Origin: Grifola frondosa
Lineage: Eukaryota > Basidiomycota > Agaricomycetes > Polyporales > Grifolaceae
Direction: 5' to 3'
Assembly: GCA_001683735.1 (NCBI GenBank)
Contig: LUGG01000003.1
Location: forward strand, 1,612,001 to 1,676,000
Length of the DNA stretch: 64,000 bases
Positions 24,383-36,938 of this stretch are shown one piece after another. A program made the translations under genes and the position numbers. How positions within the stretch are numbered: the first letter of the stretch is position 1; the number at the start of each line of letters is the position of its first letter. The notes under the pieces are model-generated. The model was not told where the DNA came from and did no database searches. It saw nothing but the letters and a program-made list of their open reading frames with translations.

Positions 24383-27300
24383 TCAGGTCGAAATCATCCC
24401 AAAATCTTCTTCGCCCTCCGGTGTCTTGAAGATCTCGTCGAAGATCTCTTTTCCATCAGTAGACAGCGGCGGCAGCTGGTCAGCCATAGCAGAAGGAAGG
24501 TCCCTGGACGCCTTGATGCGACGGATGCGCTCCTCGTTCCAGATCCTCTCCAACGTCTCCGCCAAATTCATCAGGCCGAACAGGAAGCCTCTATCTGGCT
24601 GCTCGGGGTAATGCGGAGGGAATCTAGCGTAGATGAGTCCCGTCTCGGGATCCACCTCAGCATGATACCCCTTCCCGCTAGTGACCTCCTCCGTTTCGCC
24701 GCCAGGCGGCGGGTACGGCAACCAATCCTGACCAGTGGTGGTATGCGCGAAGTCGACAAGCCGGATCTGCACCTCACCTCTCTTGTGCCGCCGGCTGCTC
24801 CGATCTGCTACAGGCCCAACCAAGAGATCTTCGCTGCGGGACCGGCGGAGAGGGTAGTGGTCGTGGTTGATATCGTGCGCAGCCCGTCCGTCCAACCGCC
24901 TCTCGAGCGACTCGCCGCGCTTGCTGCGCGAGGACGGATGGTCGAGGACTGAAGCACGGAAACTTCCTGCACATCGCGGTCGCCGTCATAGATCATGAGC
25001 AGACTGCAGCCATAGAACCGATAGCCTTTTAGACGAAAGATGATGCGTGCCAGTGTGTAAAGCTTCGTAAGAATGACGGGGATCTGATAGACGAGCAGGC
25101 GCTCGCCGTCATGCAGAAACGAGACAAGCACACCAGGGAAGTCTTCTGGACGGACCTCGCGACCCTTATACTTGTCTTGGGTCACGTACGATTGGGTAGT
25201 GTGGTTCCATACCTTGGGGATTCGTAGTCAGCGAGGCACTACATGTCAACGTGGAATAATGGATCCACAAATGCAAACAAAGTGCCAAGAAACGTGTTCT
25301 CACCTGCATGCCACAAACTCTGACACCCAGACTCCTGCTTGTCGTCCGGTCGCACTTCTTCCGCTGGCTCTTCTTCTTGGGCAACGTAGCGTCCATCCCA
25401 TACTGTCGCGTACCCATCTTCAAATCGAGCACGCACGAGTACTTCAAGCGCCCCGTCAAGTCTTCCATCAATATGAAATGATTCTGACGAGTCACGGTAG
25501 GGTCAGGTTCCCGCGGCTCCGAGAGATCACGATGCAACGAAGGCATATGCGGCTCGAGCATGCTGCGAGAAAACGCCTCCTGAGACCGCGACCGGCTCCT
25601 TCGATACGAGCGAGCAGCGAACGACTCGGGGGTACAACTATCCCTCAGAGACACCGCGCCATCGGTGGCAACCTCGTCATACTCAAAATCGAATAAGTCC
25701 GAAGAGCTGCTCCTCTGGTCCGCCCTGCGGACATGACTCGCAAGTTGGGTTTCACTCTGGACACGCCGAAGCGGTTGGCCCAAGAAGCTCCCCTCCTCCT
25801 GCCGTAGCCTCTCAACCCGACTCAGCTTCTTCTTCCGCTGCAGCCTTCCCATCTCGTCGCAAAGCGATGTGTCGTCACCCTCACCCTCAGCATCAGCAAT
25901 CTCTCCGTCGTCTTCCAGTCTCGGACTCAGAGTACGTCCCGAACCCTGCCTGCACAACCGACGTAGCAACGTACTGAACACATGGTCTTTGAATTTCGTG
26001 TTCACCACTGTGGAACCCGTTCCCCCGAACCATCCACTGTGAAAAGAGGATCCTGGAGAAAGTGGAGTTCCAGGCGGGTTCCACCCTGGAAGTTGCGTTG
26101 GTCCGAACCTTGGAGACGCGGTAGAGGTACGCCCATCCAGCTCCGCTACAGTAACGGAATGAGGACGCGCTAATCGACTGGGCGTGGGCTTGAAGCCACT
26201 TGTGGAAAAGACCGCACGACTGGCGGACATGCCAAGATCAGGACTGGATGCCGTGGCGCCGTTAAGATGTTGCCGTCGCAATCGTCGATGGACAGGGTGA
26301 GAAGGGGAGAAGTGGACGCATATGAATGTGACAAAGCTCGGCCACGTCCACCTCGTAACATCCATTGAGGGATGATGTGACGATTGTAGTCGAGTGCTAC
26401 TTCCGGTAGCTCGGCCTCGCCAGTGTCCGTTGCCTCCCCTTGATCCTCCTCAGCGGGAACGTTGTTGGGAGCATCGGACGCAAGCGAACCAGGGGAACGC
26501 TTCGACTCGGAGGGCGACTTATACAAAGGGGGACGGCCACGAGTGAGGCCACCATCTACTGCGCCAGGTCGCAGCGTAGATGGCATTTTCGGCGAGCCAC
26601 TTGATCCCCTGCGCACCCGCCTGTAACTGACCAACATCACGCCGAGGTAGCGAGGTATAAAATCTAGTAAAGGAGGCGCCTCACGCTCCACCGCCTCGTA
26701 GAACAAGTTCTCGCGCGATACAAGAGGCTACGAAATAAACACATGACTATTGAGTACAGAGCTATATGCAAAAGACTAGATTGACTAACTTTGCACACTG
26801 CTCGTTTCGTGAACTTGTAGATAGCGTTGTGACCACCGACCTGGTTACGAAATGGACGCAAAGGAATGTGGGGCAAGCTCTCTTGCGAGAAGTTGAAGCC
26901 AAAATCACGTGCAATGTCGCCCTCGACTGCATCGCTCATGTTCGCAGAGCCAAGCTCGATATCATCATAAGGAGCCAACATTGCTCTCTGTCGTTGCTCC
27001 TCATCTTCATCGCTTGCATGTCGTACGAGAGGATGGGGCAGAGGACTCGTTCTAGAGGGCGAGAGAGGAAACGGTGAGGATGCAGATGTGGTGGAAGTGG
27101 TAGTAGTGATGGAAGCGGTCTCCCAAGCAGATTCATCATCAGTCGACCATGGAGAATCCGGCACGCCAGGAGCTGCCAAAGCTAGGCGAAAGGGTTCCGT
27201 TTGAACCGGAGTTGGGGAGCGCGAGCGAGATGAAGGCGGTAGACGGGAAGGAGGTGGGATCTCATGTTCTCCAAAAGGACTAGACAGAGGCTCTAAGGTA

Positions 27301-28214
27301 TCGTTTGAAGGGGGTGACGCCCGAGCAACGGGCGAACGAGATGGTGAAGGAGAAGGGGGATAGCGAGGGATAATTGAAGGAGGCGATTTGCGACCATCTT
27401 CATGATAAGTGGAAGCAGAGGAGATGGAGGAATCAGTGCCCGGAGACCCAATATCTAGATCGTGGGCAGAGTCTTCGACCCATACGCTTCGTTCTCGTGG
27501 CCTACCCCGACCATCATCTTGCCCTGCAGCAACTGCTGACCGCCACTGGGTCAAGTCGCTAAGAACATTATCCCGGCGGGATAGCGTCCTCTCCTTACGA
27601 CGGCGAGTATCATGATCTCGCGTACTCGTTACAGAACTCACACTATCCCGTGTCCGAACCCTCTCCAAACCAGTCATGCTCTTCTCCCTCCGGATCGCCG
27701 CAGCTTCGCGATCAGGCCAGTCAGAGCGTTTGACGAATTCGAACTGGGGTTCACCAACATCCTGGATAGGGTGTGATGCAATGGACTTGCGTTTGGAGGC
27801 AGACGACACCGGCCGAGGGCGCTCGAACGGACTGACATCTTCGATGGGCGGACTCGTTGCTGTTTCCTTGAAAAGGTCCAACGAAGCGGCAACTTTCCGA
27901 CCTATTCTAGACGTAGAGGCGATTGGAACGACGCGCTCAGGGCTGTCAGATGAGGATGTGGCATGAGGCTGCTTGCTTTCTGTGCCTGACCCACCCGAGT
28001 CACTTTGTCTGTCGTGAGGCCATTTGTTGCGAATGGGAATCTTATGAGAAGTAGTGCGACGGGGAGCAACGGATGAGATGAATATGCGGTCCTTTCGTGG
28101 TTCTGAATCTGGTCGTGGCGACGAAGGTGCGGTGACGGTCGCGGAGCTAGGAGGTGAGGGGGGATAGTGGTAAGACAGCCGCTCAGAGCGAGAGCTGTCC
28201 GGAGCAGCAGTCAT
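24383..28214 (-). CDS. KCS1: Inositol hexakisphosphate kinase (two apparent one-base gaps)
   Basis: Makes inositol pyrophosphates (IP7) that signal phosphate and energy status. Exons (minus): 28214-26790, 26727-25304, 25212-24383. The N-terminal 470 residues are Ser/Pro-rich and disordered. The kinase opens with FNFSQESLPHIPLRPF-type sequence and the N-lobe NQVGGHNAIYKF; exon 2 holds FIPRYLGVMLVSYRR and the hallmark P/S-x-x-x-D-x-K-x-G motif as CVLDLKMGTRQYG. Exon 3 holds SLLMIYDGD and the DFG-like RLVDFAHTTTG, with the tail GFLFGLMNLAETLERIW. Frame is lost at 24960-24962 (T run on the coding strand), and frames also change near 26304-26307. The latter could instead be a 74-nt GT-AG intron. 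With one base added at each the CDS is 1,227 codons. The second exon's disordered insert is very long compared with animal IP6Ks, as usual for fungi. Confidence 0.92.
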
Positions 28215-29290
28215 AAACAGTCGAGCAGCGATGAGAAAGCCGTCGAGATAAGTGGCTCAATGCGGTGAGACGTAAGGAGAAAGGTGGGAGGTGATTGGCA
28301 GGAGGTAGTTATAGATATGCGAGTTGGCAGGTTCGTGTGGATCAGTTAAGCAACGTTTCTCTGTCTGTGCAGCGTCAACTCGGCCCAGAATATGTGAAAA
28401 ATGGAAGAAAGTATGTTGTTGGGATGGAGGGAAGAGGGGCCGTACTGTCACAGACTTAAGTTTCAGAGTTTTAGCTTTGCAGTGACGATATCAGCCTCAA
28501 GGCACGTGGGTTGGGTTGCAATATCCGCAAACTGCCCGCTGACTCATCCTCCTCCGCCTCGTCCTCCCCCAAGTCCCTTGTCCTTCGCAATACCCTCTTC
28601 GTCGTTCTATCTTCTTGTACATCAAAGGTTTGCGACCACCAGCGTTGCAGAAAATGCACTGCTCTTTTTGCGCTCGCTTCGCGCTTCGCCTCGCCTATGG
28701 TGTCACGCGTCTTCCAGTGCGTCAGCGCAACGCACGTTCGAGAAGTTTGCTGCTTTCATACCCCCAGTTCGTGTGAGATATGCCTATTCCATCCTCGACC
28801 ATCGTGCTTGTGATTACCACGCTCCTCCAGCGAATAAGGTCGTGCACGAGGATCCTCGCGTCCTAGCCTGTGTGCGTCCGGCATCGTCCTGACTTTCCTA
28901 TTTCTACACCGTCAATCAGGTCTCGGTTACTGATGGTCGTCACGCTTTTGGCCAGCATCCGCGCCCGTCGCGCTCAGGTATCGAGCTGATCAACCGACGT
29001 TATCTCGTCGAACATACCATTTGGTGAAGTCATCGGACCGGGAATTTGATTCACCTTGGTTCTCCCGAGTGCGGCCGGCTTTTTGACGTTACTTTTTCAG
29101 CGATTGCCTTGCCGCGTCCAACCAGCGTGGATGCCAATTACGTCCGACAGGTCGGTCTCGATTTCACAGGCAGCCATGAGACTTATGCCGCGCGGAGTCT
29201 TCTGCATTCTTCATTCCCAATTGCCTGTTTGAGTCACAGGTTACTTTGTTCTCTTGTCTCATTCCCGAAGGTACTGTGATCACTTGATGT
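28215..29290. other. CpG-rich stretch without a supported gene
   Basis: Gene-like composition, pyrimidine-rich runs and plausible splice sites, but no frame that I can chain into a protein. The left part is the 5' flank/UTR of KCS1 (minus). The right part, up to where composition falls at about 29,290, could be a 5' leader or broken first exons of the plus-strand hypothetical gene beyond the AT-rich insert. This is inference only. Confidence 0.35.
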
Positions 29291-30197
29291 TGTTCTGACT
29301 TAAACTGCTTGATTTTTGTGTGCCACAATATAACATCAAGTCTTGTGTGCTTTCTCGTAGTTTTTGTACCTGCAAGGCTATCCATTCTATACGAGATCAC
29401 GTGGTAAAGGTTGAGTCACAATTACAGTGTTTGCATGTATTTTGTGGAACCTATGCATGCTAAGCCAGATTAAGCAAATTTGAAATTGATGCTTAGATAG
29501 TATATAAACACGATTCCCTTCTAAAACTTCTTTTCTTTCTGCTCTCATCACACTTTGTGGGAGCAGATTTACTTTTTTTCCTCACAGGCTGAATAACAGC
29601 TTTATCCCATTGTGTGTATTAGAAAAGATGCAGGATGGTTGTAGTCAATGTTCAGATTAAAAGTGTAAGTAACTCCTATTATATGCATAATGTTCATTGA
29701 ACTGATGTCTTGTGACAGAAATATTTATCTACTCATGTTTCAATTGATAATTCATGTGTTTCGCAGTTCCTACAAATGAAGACACTTTCTATGCAAACAA
29801 CACTGACAAACAACATTTGTCAACCCAATTGATACCCTGGAATGGCATAGGCAATGGTATGTGAATCATCAAAAATATGAAACAGAATGATTGACAATTT
29901 TATAGACATCACTGTTCAAGTTAAAGAAACAGTACATAATCATTGCAATGATCCTCATTGTTCACATGATTCATGTTCTGTTCCCTCTACCTCCTATCAT
30001 CTTCAAGTGGACATACCTCTCATTTCATCTGATGAGACAGCCTTTATAAGGCAGTATGCTCATTTGGAGAGTGTAGAGACACCATGCACACAGTCACCTT
30101 CTGGCACTGACAAGCCTCATGTTGAATGCAACACATTTCTTCCTAAGGGGGCAAACAGTGTCACATCATTGTCACCACCACCCATTGATCTGAACAG
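29291..30197. repeat. Small AT-rich, CpG-poor insert
   Basis: About 900 bp with only a handful of CG dinucleotides, between CpG-rich flanks. It resembles the large blocks at 4.3-13.4 and 60.1-64 kb and is probably a decayed mobile element. It carries a 116-codon frame (29887-30237) that has no recognisable domain, runs over the composition boundary and is probably fortuitous. Confidence 0.6.
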
Positions 30198-31574
30198 CAC
30201 TCTCGGACCTACTTACCTTCCACCCTATTCACAATAACTTGCTCTCCACATGGTCACCGGAGAAAAAGCAAGCAATACTTGAAGTTGCCCTCCGACACTG
30301 GCGGAAGAATGTGCCGCCATCAGCATCTCCCCCGACACCCATGCCACATCATGAGGCACTGCCAGCTCCCACGCCGGTTCTGGAGAGGCCAAAGATATCG
30401 ACGCCGGACAGCTTTGGGGACCATTCTTACTACTGCCGCCTCCCGCCGTCGAGGCCCCGGTGGACCAGGCCATGAATGTTGACAAGGATCTTGATGTTGG
30501 AGCCGAAGAAGGGCCAGTAGAGCCCGAGGAAGTGGTGGTACACTCGGGACTGACTTCACCGGTTCTTCGTGGGCAGCAGGTTCCCACCGCGCCGTTAGTC
30601 GATATTGACCAAAATGTGGATAAGCCGCCGTCATTGTCCGACATCGAGCCGGAGCCGACTTCACCACCTCCTACACCTCCAGCAGCCATTGTTGAGGAAC
30701 ATGTCGGGGACCAGCTACCGCCAGCCAATGAAACATTGATTTCTCCCATTGAGCAGGCACAGACACATGACAGAGTTGTGAAGATGAAGCGACGGGACGA
30801 GCGCCGCCGCTCAGTGCCGCAGCAACCACAGTCACATGCGCCTTTCACGCCGCTCCGTGGATTCGGATACCGTGGGCGCGGAGGTTACGTTGGTGGACGA
30901 GGTCGCAGTGGCTTAGGTCGTGCTGGCTTCTTGTCTTCCTCAACAGGGCTCCGACACCCACCGGAGCCGGAAACACAGGCAGTCGCAGAACCTAATGTTA
31001 ATTTGTCAAGCACGGACGAGAACGCACTGCTCTGGGAGGAGTTGTTCGGACCGGAGTCCCCCAGAAGACCGTCGAAGCGGACAACGAATCCACACCCATT
31101 AGTCTTCCAGGACACAGACATTAACTGCGGCGCCCAGACGGATAAGCGCTCCCGAATCCGCAAACGCCAGCTCGAGAATGTCGTCTTACCACCCCCAAAG
31201 AAGCGCCAGTGGAGTGCGGCCGAGGGCGTGGCAAGGGAATGGGCCGTAGCGATCGACACGTACCTCGATACAAAGAGAACCGGCCGCCTGCGGCCAGCTC
31301 ATGATCCTACGAGTCGGAAACTCTGGAAGAATTTTGCGGATGCTGTCGAGGAAGTCAGCTGCAATAGACAGAACCTTTCTCTTGAGATTGTGAAGGTAAG
31401 TACCAGAGCCTTTGAACATAAGAACGTGTTTCGACTTTTTTTCAGAATTCTGGTCTTCGCGACTCGATCAAGGTTACAATTGACCGCATCAATGACGACT
31501 GGGGTGTCGCAGCCATGCAACGAAGGCTAAAGGCGAAAGAGGTGCTTGATTGCTGGCGGAAGCGCTTCACGTAG
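30198..31574 (+). CDS. Hypothetical basic RG-rich protein, 5' end uncertain, one apparent base missing
   Basis: I do not recognise this gene. An exon appears to start after an acceptor-like CTGAACAG at 30190-30197. It opens with a frame containing TFHPIHNNLLSTWSPEKKQ and moves, one base short at the T run 30413-30415, into the long frame that holds VDQAMNVDKD (ATG at 30472). The main frame (30460-31395) is Pro/Glu-rich, then has an RG-rich patch (GFGYRGRGGYVGGRGRSG), basic nuclear-type clusters (MKRRDERRRS, PPPKKRQW) and ends, after a 50-nt intron (31396-31445), with IDRINDDWGVAAMQRRLK and a short basic tail. RG patches often bind RNA. The true first exon probably lies across or beyond the AT-rich insert, so the gene may be interrupted. 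Confidence 0.5.
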
Positions 31575-32031
31575 TGGTCATATTCTACCAGGCGAAGGAA
31601 GAGCAGAGGATGGGTGTTGAGAGTCGTGGTTGAGAGAAGAACAATGGGCGCTATATGGATGCGGTGGCATTGCTGCGCCACCGTGGCCACATGTCATTTA
31701 TGTCCAAGGGTTTCACTTATGATATGAATATGATGCTATGATACGACAACATGACAGTCCGACAATGGAGCTCAAGGTCGAGACCTGCCAGTCACAAAAT
31801 AGACAAAATAATCGATAGCCATGTAGTGTATAAGGTACGGACAAATACATACAACCACGTTCCAATGAGGCCCACTGCCATCGAACGACAAGAATACGTT
31901 GAAGTACGGATGATGTTCAGCACAACAGTACGAGTTCTATGAGGCAAGGCACATCCAAAAAGGAAAGTGATACGATAAAACCTCGAGATCTAAAGCGTCA
32001 AGTAAAATAGAGTTCTCACCGGAAAATGCTG
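31575..32031. other. Convergent intergenic region
   Basis: 3' flanks of the plus-strand hypothetical gene and the minus-strand forkhead gene. Nothing else is supported. Confidence 0.5.
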
Positions 32032-34129
32032 CTATACCTGCGCAACATCTGCCACGAGATCATCCAACCGTCTCCTCTTCGTGGCCGGTTCTTGGTCCGA
32101 AGGATCGTCATCTACTATGACAATCGGAGAAGGAGCATCGTCGACCGGCTGCAATGAAGCCATAACTGGAGCGTGATTGAGAACGTCACTTCGCGCATAG
32201 GTGTCCTGCGATGTCGTGGCCATCTGAGATGGCGAAGGCCTTGGAGGACGAGGTGGGAGCGGCGCCGTGGTGAATGGGCCAGATATGTGAGTATCCGCCC
32301 TAGCAGACACGCTGCCAGGAGTAGAACCCCTCCCGTTCGCCCCGCCCCTCCCCCTCCGAGATTTACCTCTCCCCCGGCCTCGCCCTCCTCCCGCTTTGAA
32401 CCGCTCCTTGTAATATCGAACGATATAAGTCTGTAGAATCTCGAGGGCCTTTGTCGCACCAAGAGCCTCAAGATCCTTCAAGTGCTGAGGGGTGAGGTGG
32501 GAAAAGACCTCGGGATTAAGTATAAGGGTGTTCTCATGAAGAACGATCGGCTGCGGGGGAGACGAGGGGGTATTGCCCGATTGTGTAGAGGGGACTGGTC
32601 CCACAATAATAGGTATCCGTACAGATGCGGGGATAGCCGGAAAAGGTGTTGCGGATGAGAGAGTCGATGCGGATGTGGTAGAAGATGCAGCCATGCCTGT
32701 AGTACCGCTATTGGATGAGGGCACATATCCAGACGACACGGTAGCAGACACATGGGCCTGGGAGGACGCCGATGAAAAATGCGTCGAAGCCGGCGGTTCG
32801 AGTTTGACAGTTGAGGATGAAGGGTGAAAAAACGTGCTTGAAGAACTCGACGCTATATTGAGCGCAGAGTTTGGATTAGTCTTCATAGCAAGGGGTGTCG
32901 ATGTCAATGGAGGAGGCAAAGGAGCTCCTTTCGAGTCTCCTTTGACACTCCGTTTCAAGGGAGGTTCAAGCGGAACCGCCGCCTTGCCCTTCTTCCCCGA
33001 TTTTCCATCTTTGCCTCCACTGCTTACCACAGCAGTATTTTGCTTTCTGGCGTCAAGTTCCTCAAACGTATGTTCATGTGCCTCGTCAATGAGCCACAGC
33101 GCACCCTTTCCCTTCTCGTCTTTTCCCCGTAAAAGCTTCTTGAACCCAGCGTTCGAAGACAAGTTGTGCCTTACAGAACTCTGTTCAAACATGCGGTCAA
33201 ATACAATCGCATATAGCTAGTGAGCAAGTATTCGCACCTCCCAGTCTTTACCACAATATTTGAACCATTCATACGTATCCTTAATCCACTGACATATCTC
33301 CTGTAGGGATGCCTTGCCCCCAAGCGCCTTGATAGCACGATAACATAGTTGAGCATAAGTTAATTGTGGCTTTGGAGGCATAACTTCCGGCATCGGAAGC
33401 GGCGACGGCGGTGCTTCTGGTTTTCGCCGTCTCTTGGCATTGGATTTGAAGTTGATTATAGAGTTCGAATTGGGAAGCTGAGCCTCAGGCAATGGGAAAG
33501 GCTTCGGGGGCGCCGAGGGCACGGCGACAGGCGGGGGTGAACACGAGGGGAGGGATGAAGGCGGAGAATAGGATGTGATATCCACAGAGGGTGACCTGGC
33601 GCGATTTCCGGATGATTGAGAGCTTGGGGAGGGTGAATCTTCCGGAGGAGAGGGAGGAGGTAGAACAAAGTGAAAGGTGCGGGAAGCAATTTGAATCTGC
33701 GATCTTGGCAAGAAACAAAGGTTAAGAGCGGCCATTGTGAATATGAAGGGAGTCAATATACCTATCGCCCAGCGAGACCTTGCTCCCACTTCCAGACCAG
33801 ACGCCATCTACCCAGGCGCCATTCCTGCCGATAACGAGAAGCACGAAGCGTTGCTCCTCCTCGTCGTACTCGATCTTCGCATGCAGACGAGAGACACTCT
33901 TTAGGGGACCCAAATCAACATCGACTTGAGGGTTGTCAGATGAAGACGCAGCGGAGGTGGGGATACATCGGCGGCCTATGGTGACATTCAATGTCTGGAG
34001 ATAATACGTAAAGTTGGGGAATACGAGGCTGTAGTATGCGCTGATCTTGTCGAGCGCAACATCTGCCTCTGGATTAACCGATGAAGAGAGCTGGGAGGTA
34101 TCTTGAGGGTAGGCAGCGATAGTGGCCAT
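32032..34129 (-). CDS. FHL1: FHA-forkhead transcription factor (Fhl1/Fkh type)
   Basis: Three exons (minus): 34129-33762, 33703-33238, 33180-32032; 660 aa, frame intact. An FHA phosphothreonine-binding domain occupies about residues 45-140 (TIGRRC, VSRLHAKIEYD, NGAWVDG). A Pro/Ser linker follows, then a forkhead DNA-binding domain (KPQLTYAQLCYRAIKALGGK, LQEICQWIKDTYEWFKYCGKDWE, SSVRHNLSSNAGFKKLLR) whose recognition-helix SSVRHNLS is intact. The second intron splits the forkhead domain just before it. The C terminus is long, Ser/Pro-rich, with an RG-rich basic patch and a nuclear-type KRRR cluster. In yeast, Fhl1 with an FHA domain controls ribosomal protein genes while Fkh1/2 control mitotic genes. 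Fhl1 is favoured by the order and spacing but not proven. A longer start at 34225 is possible. Confidence 0.85.
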
Positions 34130-34300
34130 GGCGGGCGGTGTCCGAAGGACGCTGAGCTCCGTTTTGGGCACGACGCGTGAGGTGTCTGGTCCGGCACAAT
34201 CCGGTTCAACCCGGCGGAATGCCACAGCTCTTGCTCATCGCTCGGCACTTCGGACTTACCTCTATTAATTTCTTTTCTCGCCGTGTCCTTCCAGTCTATC
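34130..34300. promoter_or_regulatory. Short divergent promoter between the forkhead gene and MTP18
   Basis: 171 bp between start codons, extremely compact. It includes an ORF extension of the forkhead frame (to 34225), so the effective spacer may be only about 75 bp. No clear box is seen. Confidence 0.5.
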
Positions 34301-35064
34301 ATGTCTGCTACTGCGAAGCCTGTCAAAGAAAGAGTCAATACTCTCGCAGATCGCGATGTCGACTCCACAGACACTCAGTACCGATACTTGGCCTATGCTT
34401 CGCGCCTGAGAACAGCCATACGTGCAGGTCACAGATATGTTGCATACGTACGCGCATTTTTTCCTGGACTTCCGTGAGTAGCGATAGATTTACGCCAGAC
34501 CAGTGATGTGGGCGAAGCCTTCCGACCAGTAGTACCACCTGCGATCGTCGCCGCTGCATATGGTATATCATGGCTATACCTTGCCGGGTGCGTACTTCGT
34601 TTGTCATGTCCTATCCCCAATATTCATCGCAAACACGAATAGTGATGTTGGCTATGAAGCATATAAAGCGCATCGAAGGGGGCCTTCCCCCATAGAGGCC
34701 GCTCACTTCTCTGAGCCCACCCGAATAGGTATGATCGCAGTCAAACGTTCTGTTTTCCAGTCGATAGCCTCGATGTGCGTAGATACGTCCTCTCCTACAT
34801 AATCTACTTGCTCATTCTCTTGGTATTGTTTGCAGGGCGCTTCCCGCTTTCACAATTCATACTGCAGTCAGGCAGGCCAAGAAGACGTTCGCAAATATCA
34901 AGAATCCTCGCATCAAGACATGGGGGCCAACTGTGACCGGTTTAGCCATCGTCCCTATCCTGCCATATCTCTTTGACAAACCTGTGGAGCATGCCACGGA
35001 TGCCGCCTTCGAATGGTTTGAGAACAAGATCGCAGAACAGGATAACAAGACCGAGAATCCATGA
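34301..35064 (+). CDS. MTP18: Mitochondrial fission process protein MTP18/MTFP1
   Basis: Four exons: 34301-34447, 34499-34587, 34643-34774, 34836-35064; 198 aa, frame intact. An inner-membrane protein that promotes mitochondrial fission. Features are RYLAYASRLRTAIRAGHRYVAY, TSDVGEAFRP, a hydrophobic span in PPAIVAAAYGISWLYLAGD, the family motif DVGYEAYKA, VKRSVFQSIASMALPAFTIH and a second hydrophobic stretch VTGLAIVPILPYLFD near the end with DKPVEHATDAAFEW. The tail is short and charged. The start at 34301 is the only ATG compatible with the family N terminus. Confidence 0.92.
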
Positions 35065-36938
35065 CATGCATTGGTTGGATATTGGCAAATAGATAGATGG
35101 GTATTTGGATAGTCTTGCTTAAACTTCTCGTATTACTAATGACGTATGCTATTCAATTGTTAGAGCACATTTTGTTGTCCCGAATCAATCATTAATATCC
35201 CATCTGCCGGAGCCTTCAGTTGACAATTTCAGCCTTGTCTGCACTCACTGACCCAGAGCAAAATTTTGCACGCCGCCTCATGACCTATCTCAGACTCTCC
35301 GAGAATCCTGTTTTCTGGTCCATGCCTTCTTAACGGAGACCTCCAGTGCCCTCAGGAACAACTTCAAAGTTTTGATGTCTCAGGTTGAACAACTCAAGGA
35401 TATGCAATATAGAAGCACAAGTATACATAGAAAGATGGCGTAAATCACCCGGTTGAACAGGTACCGCCGTCTATCGAATCATGCACGCACTAGTTCCTTC
35501 AGTGATGCTCTGATCTGCGGCAGCAGCTGTGTCAGCTATTTGCATAGCGCCTTTGGCATCACCGCCGGCGATAACACATACGGAGGTCCTCTGGACGTGA
35601 GGAGCATCCTGCCCAAGGCAGAACTGAGCACCATTGGTGGTCCTCTTGAACGCCGGGCCTATGGTCGACCCGCAGAAGGTGGCCGGGCAACGATCGATAG
35701 GAGGCATAGGATTAATGGGAGCATGCGGAGGCTCCACCATTTCCTGCTGGTAGAGCAACGGTAAATTCTCTCGGAGAGAAGGCTCTTACCTTTTTGTAGA
35801 CATGTAGACCGCACAGATTTGCCGCAGGCTTCGGGGACACGTCATCCAACGGCTTGGGACCACACCACACAGGATTTCATGAACCTATAATGGATAATGG
35901 TTCGCCGATGCGGGCAGGAGGGATATCTCGACTATTGAAATATTGTAAGAAGCACCGGATTACAGTGACCGTAGACTGTCAGCGTACGCGGTGAAAGAGG
36001 TCGTGGTTTCAAGACGATAATGTTGTTTGTATTCAATATTCGCCGTGAAAAGTCCGGTCTGAAGGTTTCGCCAGTGCCTTTATCTATAACGCTATAAAAC
36101 CCTCCTCAAACACTCCGGATGAGAAGTGTCTCGGGTCAACGCATCTGCGTAGGTATTCAAGTGGAACATTAACAGATTCGCCAAGCTGATCCCAAGCTGA
36201 TCTTGTGCATTTGTTGGAGAGAACAAATCTTCACCATCGCCGCACTACGTAGATAATCCATGCTATCCGCGCACGTACGAAAGGCCGGTAGACAGGAGAG
36301 AAGTACAGCCAACGGAGTAGCTGAGTTGCGCCAAGCTCAAGCTGAATAATCAAACACGTACGGGCATGCGGGACCAGAGCATCCGTCTGCTGAATGGGCT
36401 TAAAATTCAAAAGCATAGGTCGGAGACAAAACGACATTCTATAGCATAGACTCCACTGGTATTCAAACATTTTAAGGGACATCGTCATGGATATCCGCAA
36501 ACGAAATCAAGCTATACTAAAACGACTGGTGAAGAGAGACATCTTGTACGAACTTTCTGAAGGGTGGCTTGCGCAATGCATTCCCGGCCCTGAACTTGAA
36601 ACAAATTTGGCGTCACGTGATCCGTGTCAGAGGTCGTAATCGAGGGGCGCGACGATGATCACCGACTCTCAAGTTTCGCGGCATTCAGCTGTAATGGCGC
36701 TGAATAATGATATCTTGAGGTTTCAAATAGCCTCATGCGTGACCAGTGGGATATTCTGTACCATTGAGTATTCTAACATTCCAGCAAATCGACCGACTAC
36801 GTGACTAGCTTTTGTCAAAGTGTAAGCTACGCGAAAGTAAATAGCATATGTTAGACAACGGTCCCTCAAGAAAAAAGTGAATGCGACGAGTGAGAGCAAG
36901 ATGCAAGACGATGGTCCAGTACGAAAGTAATGAGTAGT
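35065..36938. other. Long intergenic region with one orphan frame
   Basis: About 1.9 kb between MTP18 and GCD2. The only candidate is a minus-strand frame (35471-35758, 95 codons) with the Cys/Pro-rich segment RCPATFCGSTIGPAF. I cannot connect it to further exons or a family, so I do not call a gene. No repeat is seen. Confidence 0.4.

Noticed and set aside
26230..26303. 74-nt GT-AG intron in KCS1 exon 2
   Set aside because: Possible, since it restores frame, but a missing C at 26304-26307 keeps an open stretch and matches the window-wide pattern. I cannot exclude the intron.
28401..28892. 163-codon plus-strand frame
   Set aside because: Low-complexity Ser/Pro/Arg composition, no domain and no consistent exon chain; treated as leader or intergenic.
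29887..30237. 116-codon frame in the CpG-poor insert
   Set aside because: No domain; it crosses a composition boundary and ends in front of a better-supported frame.
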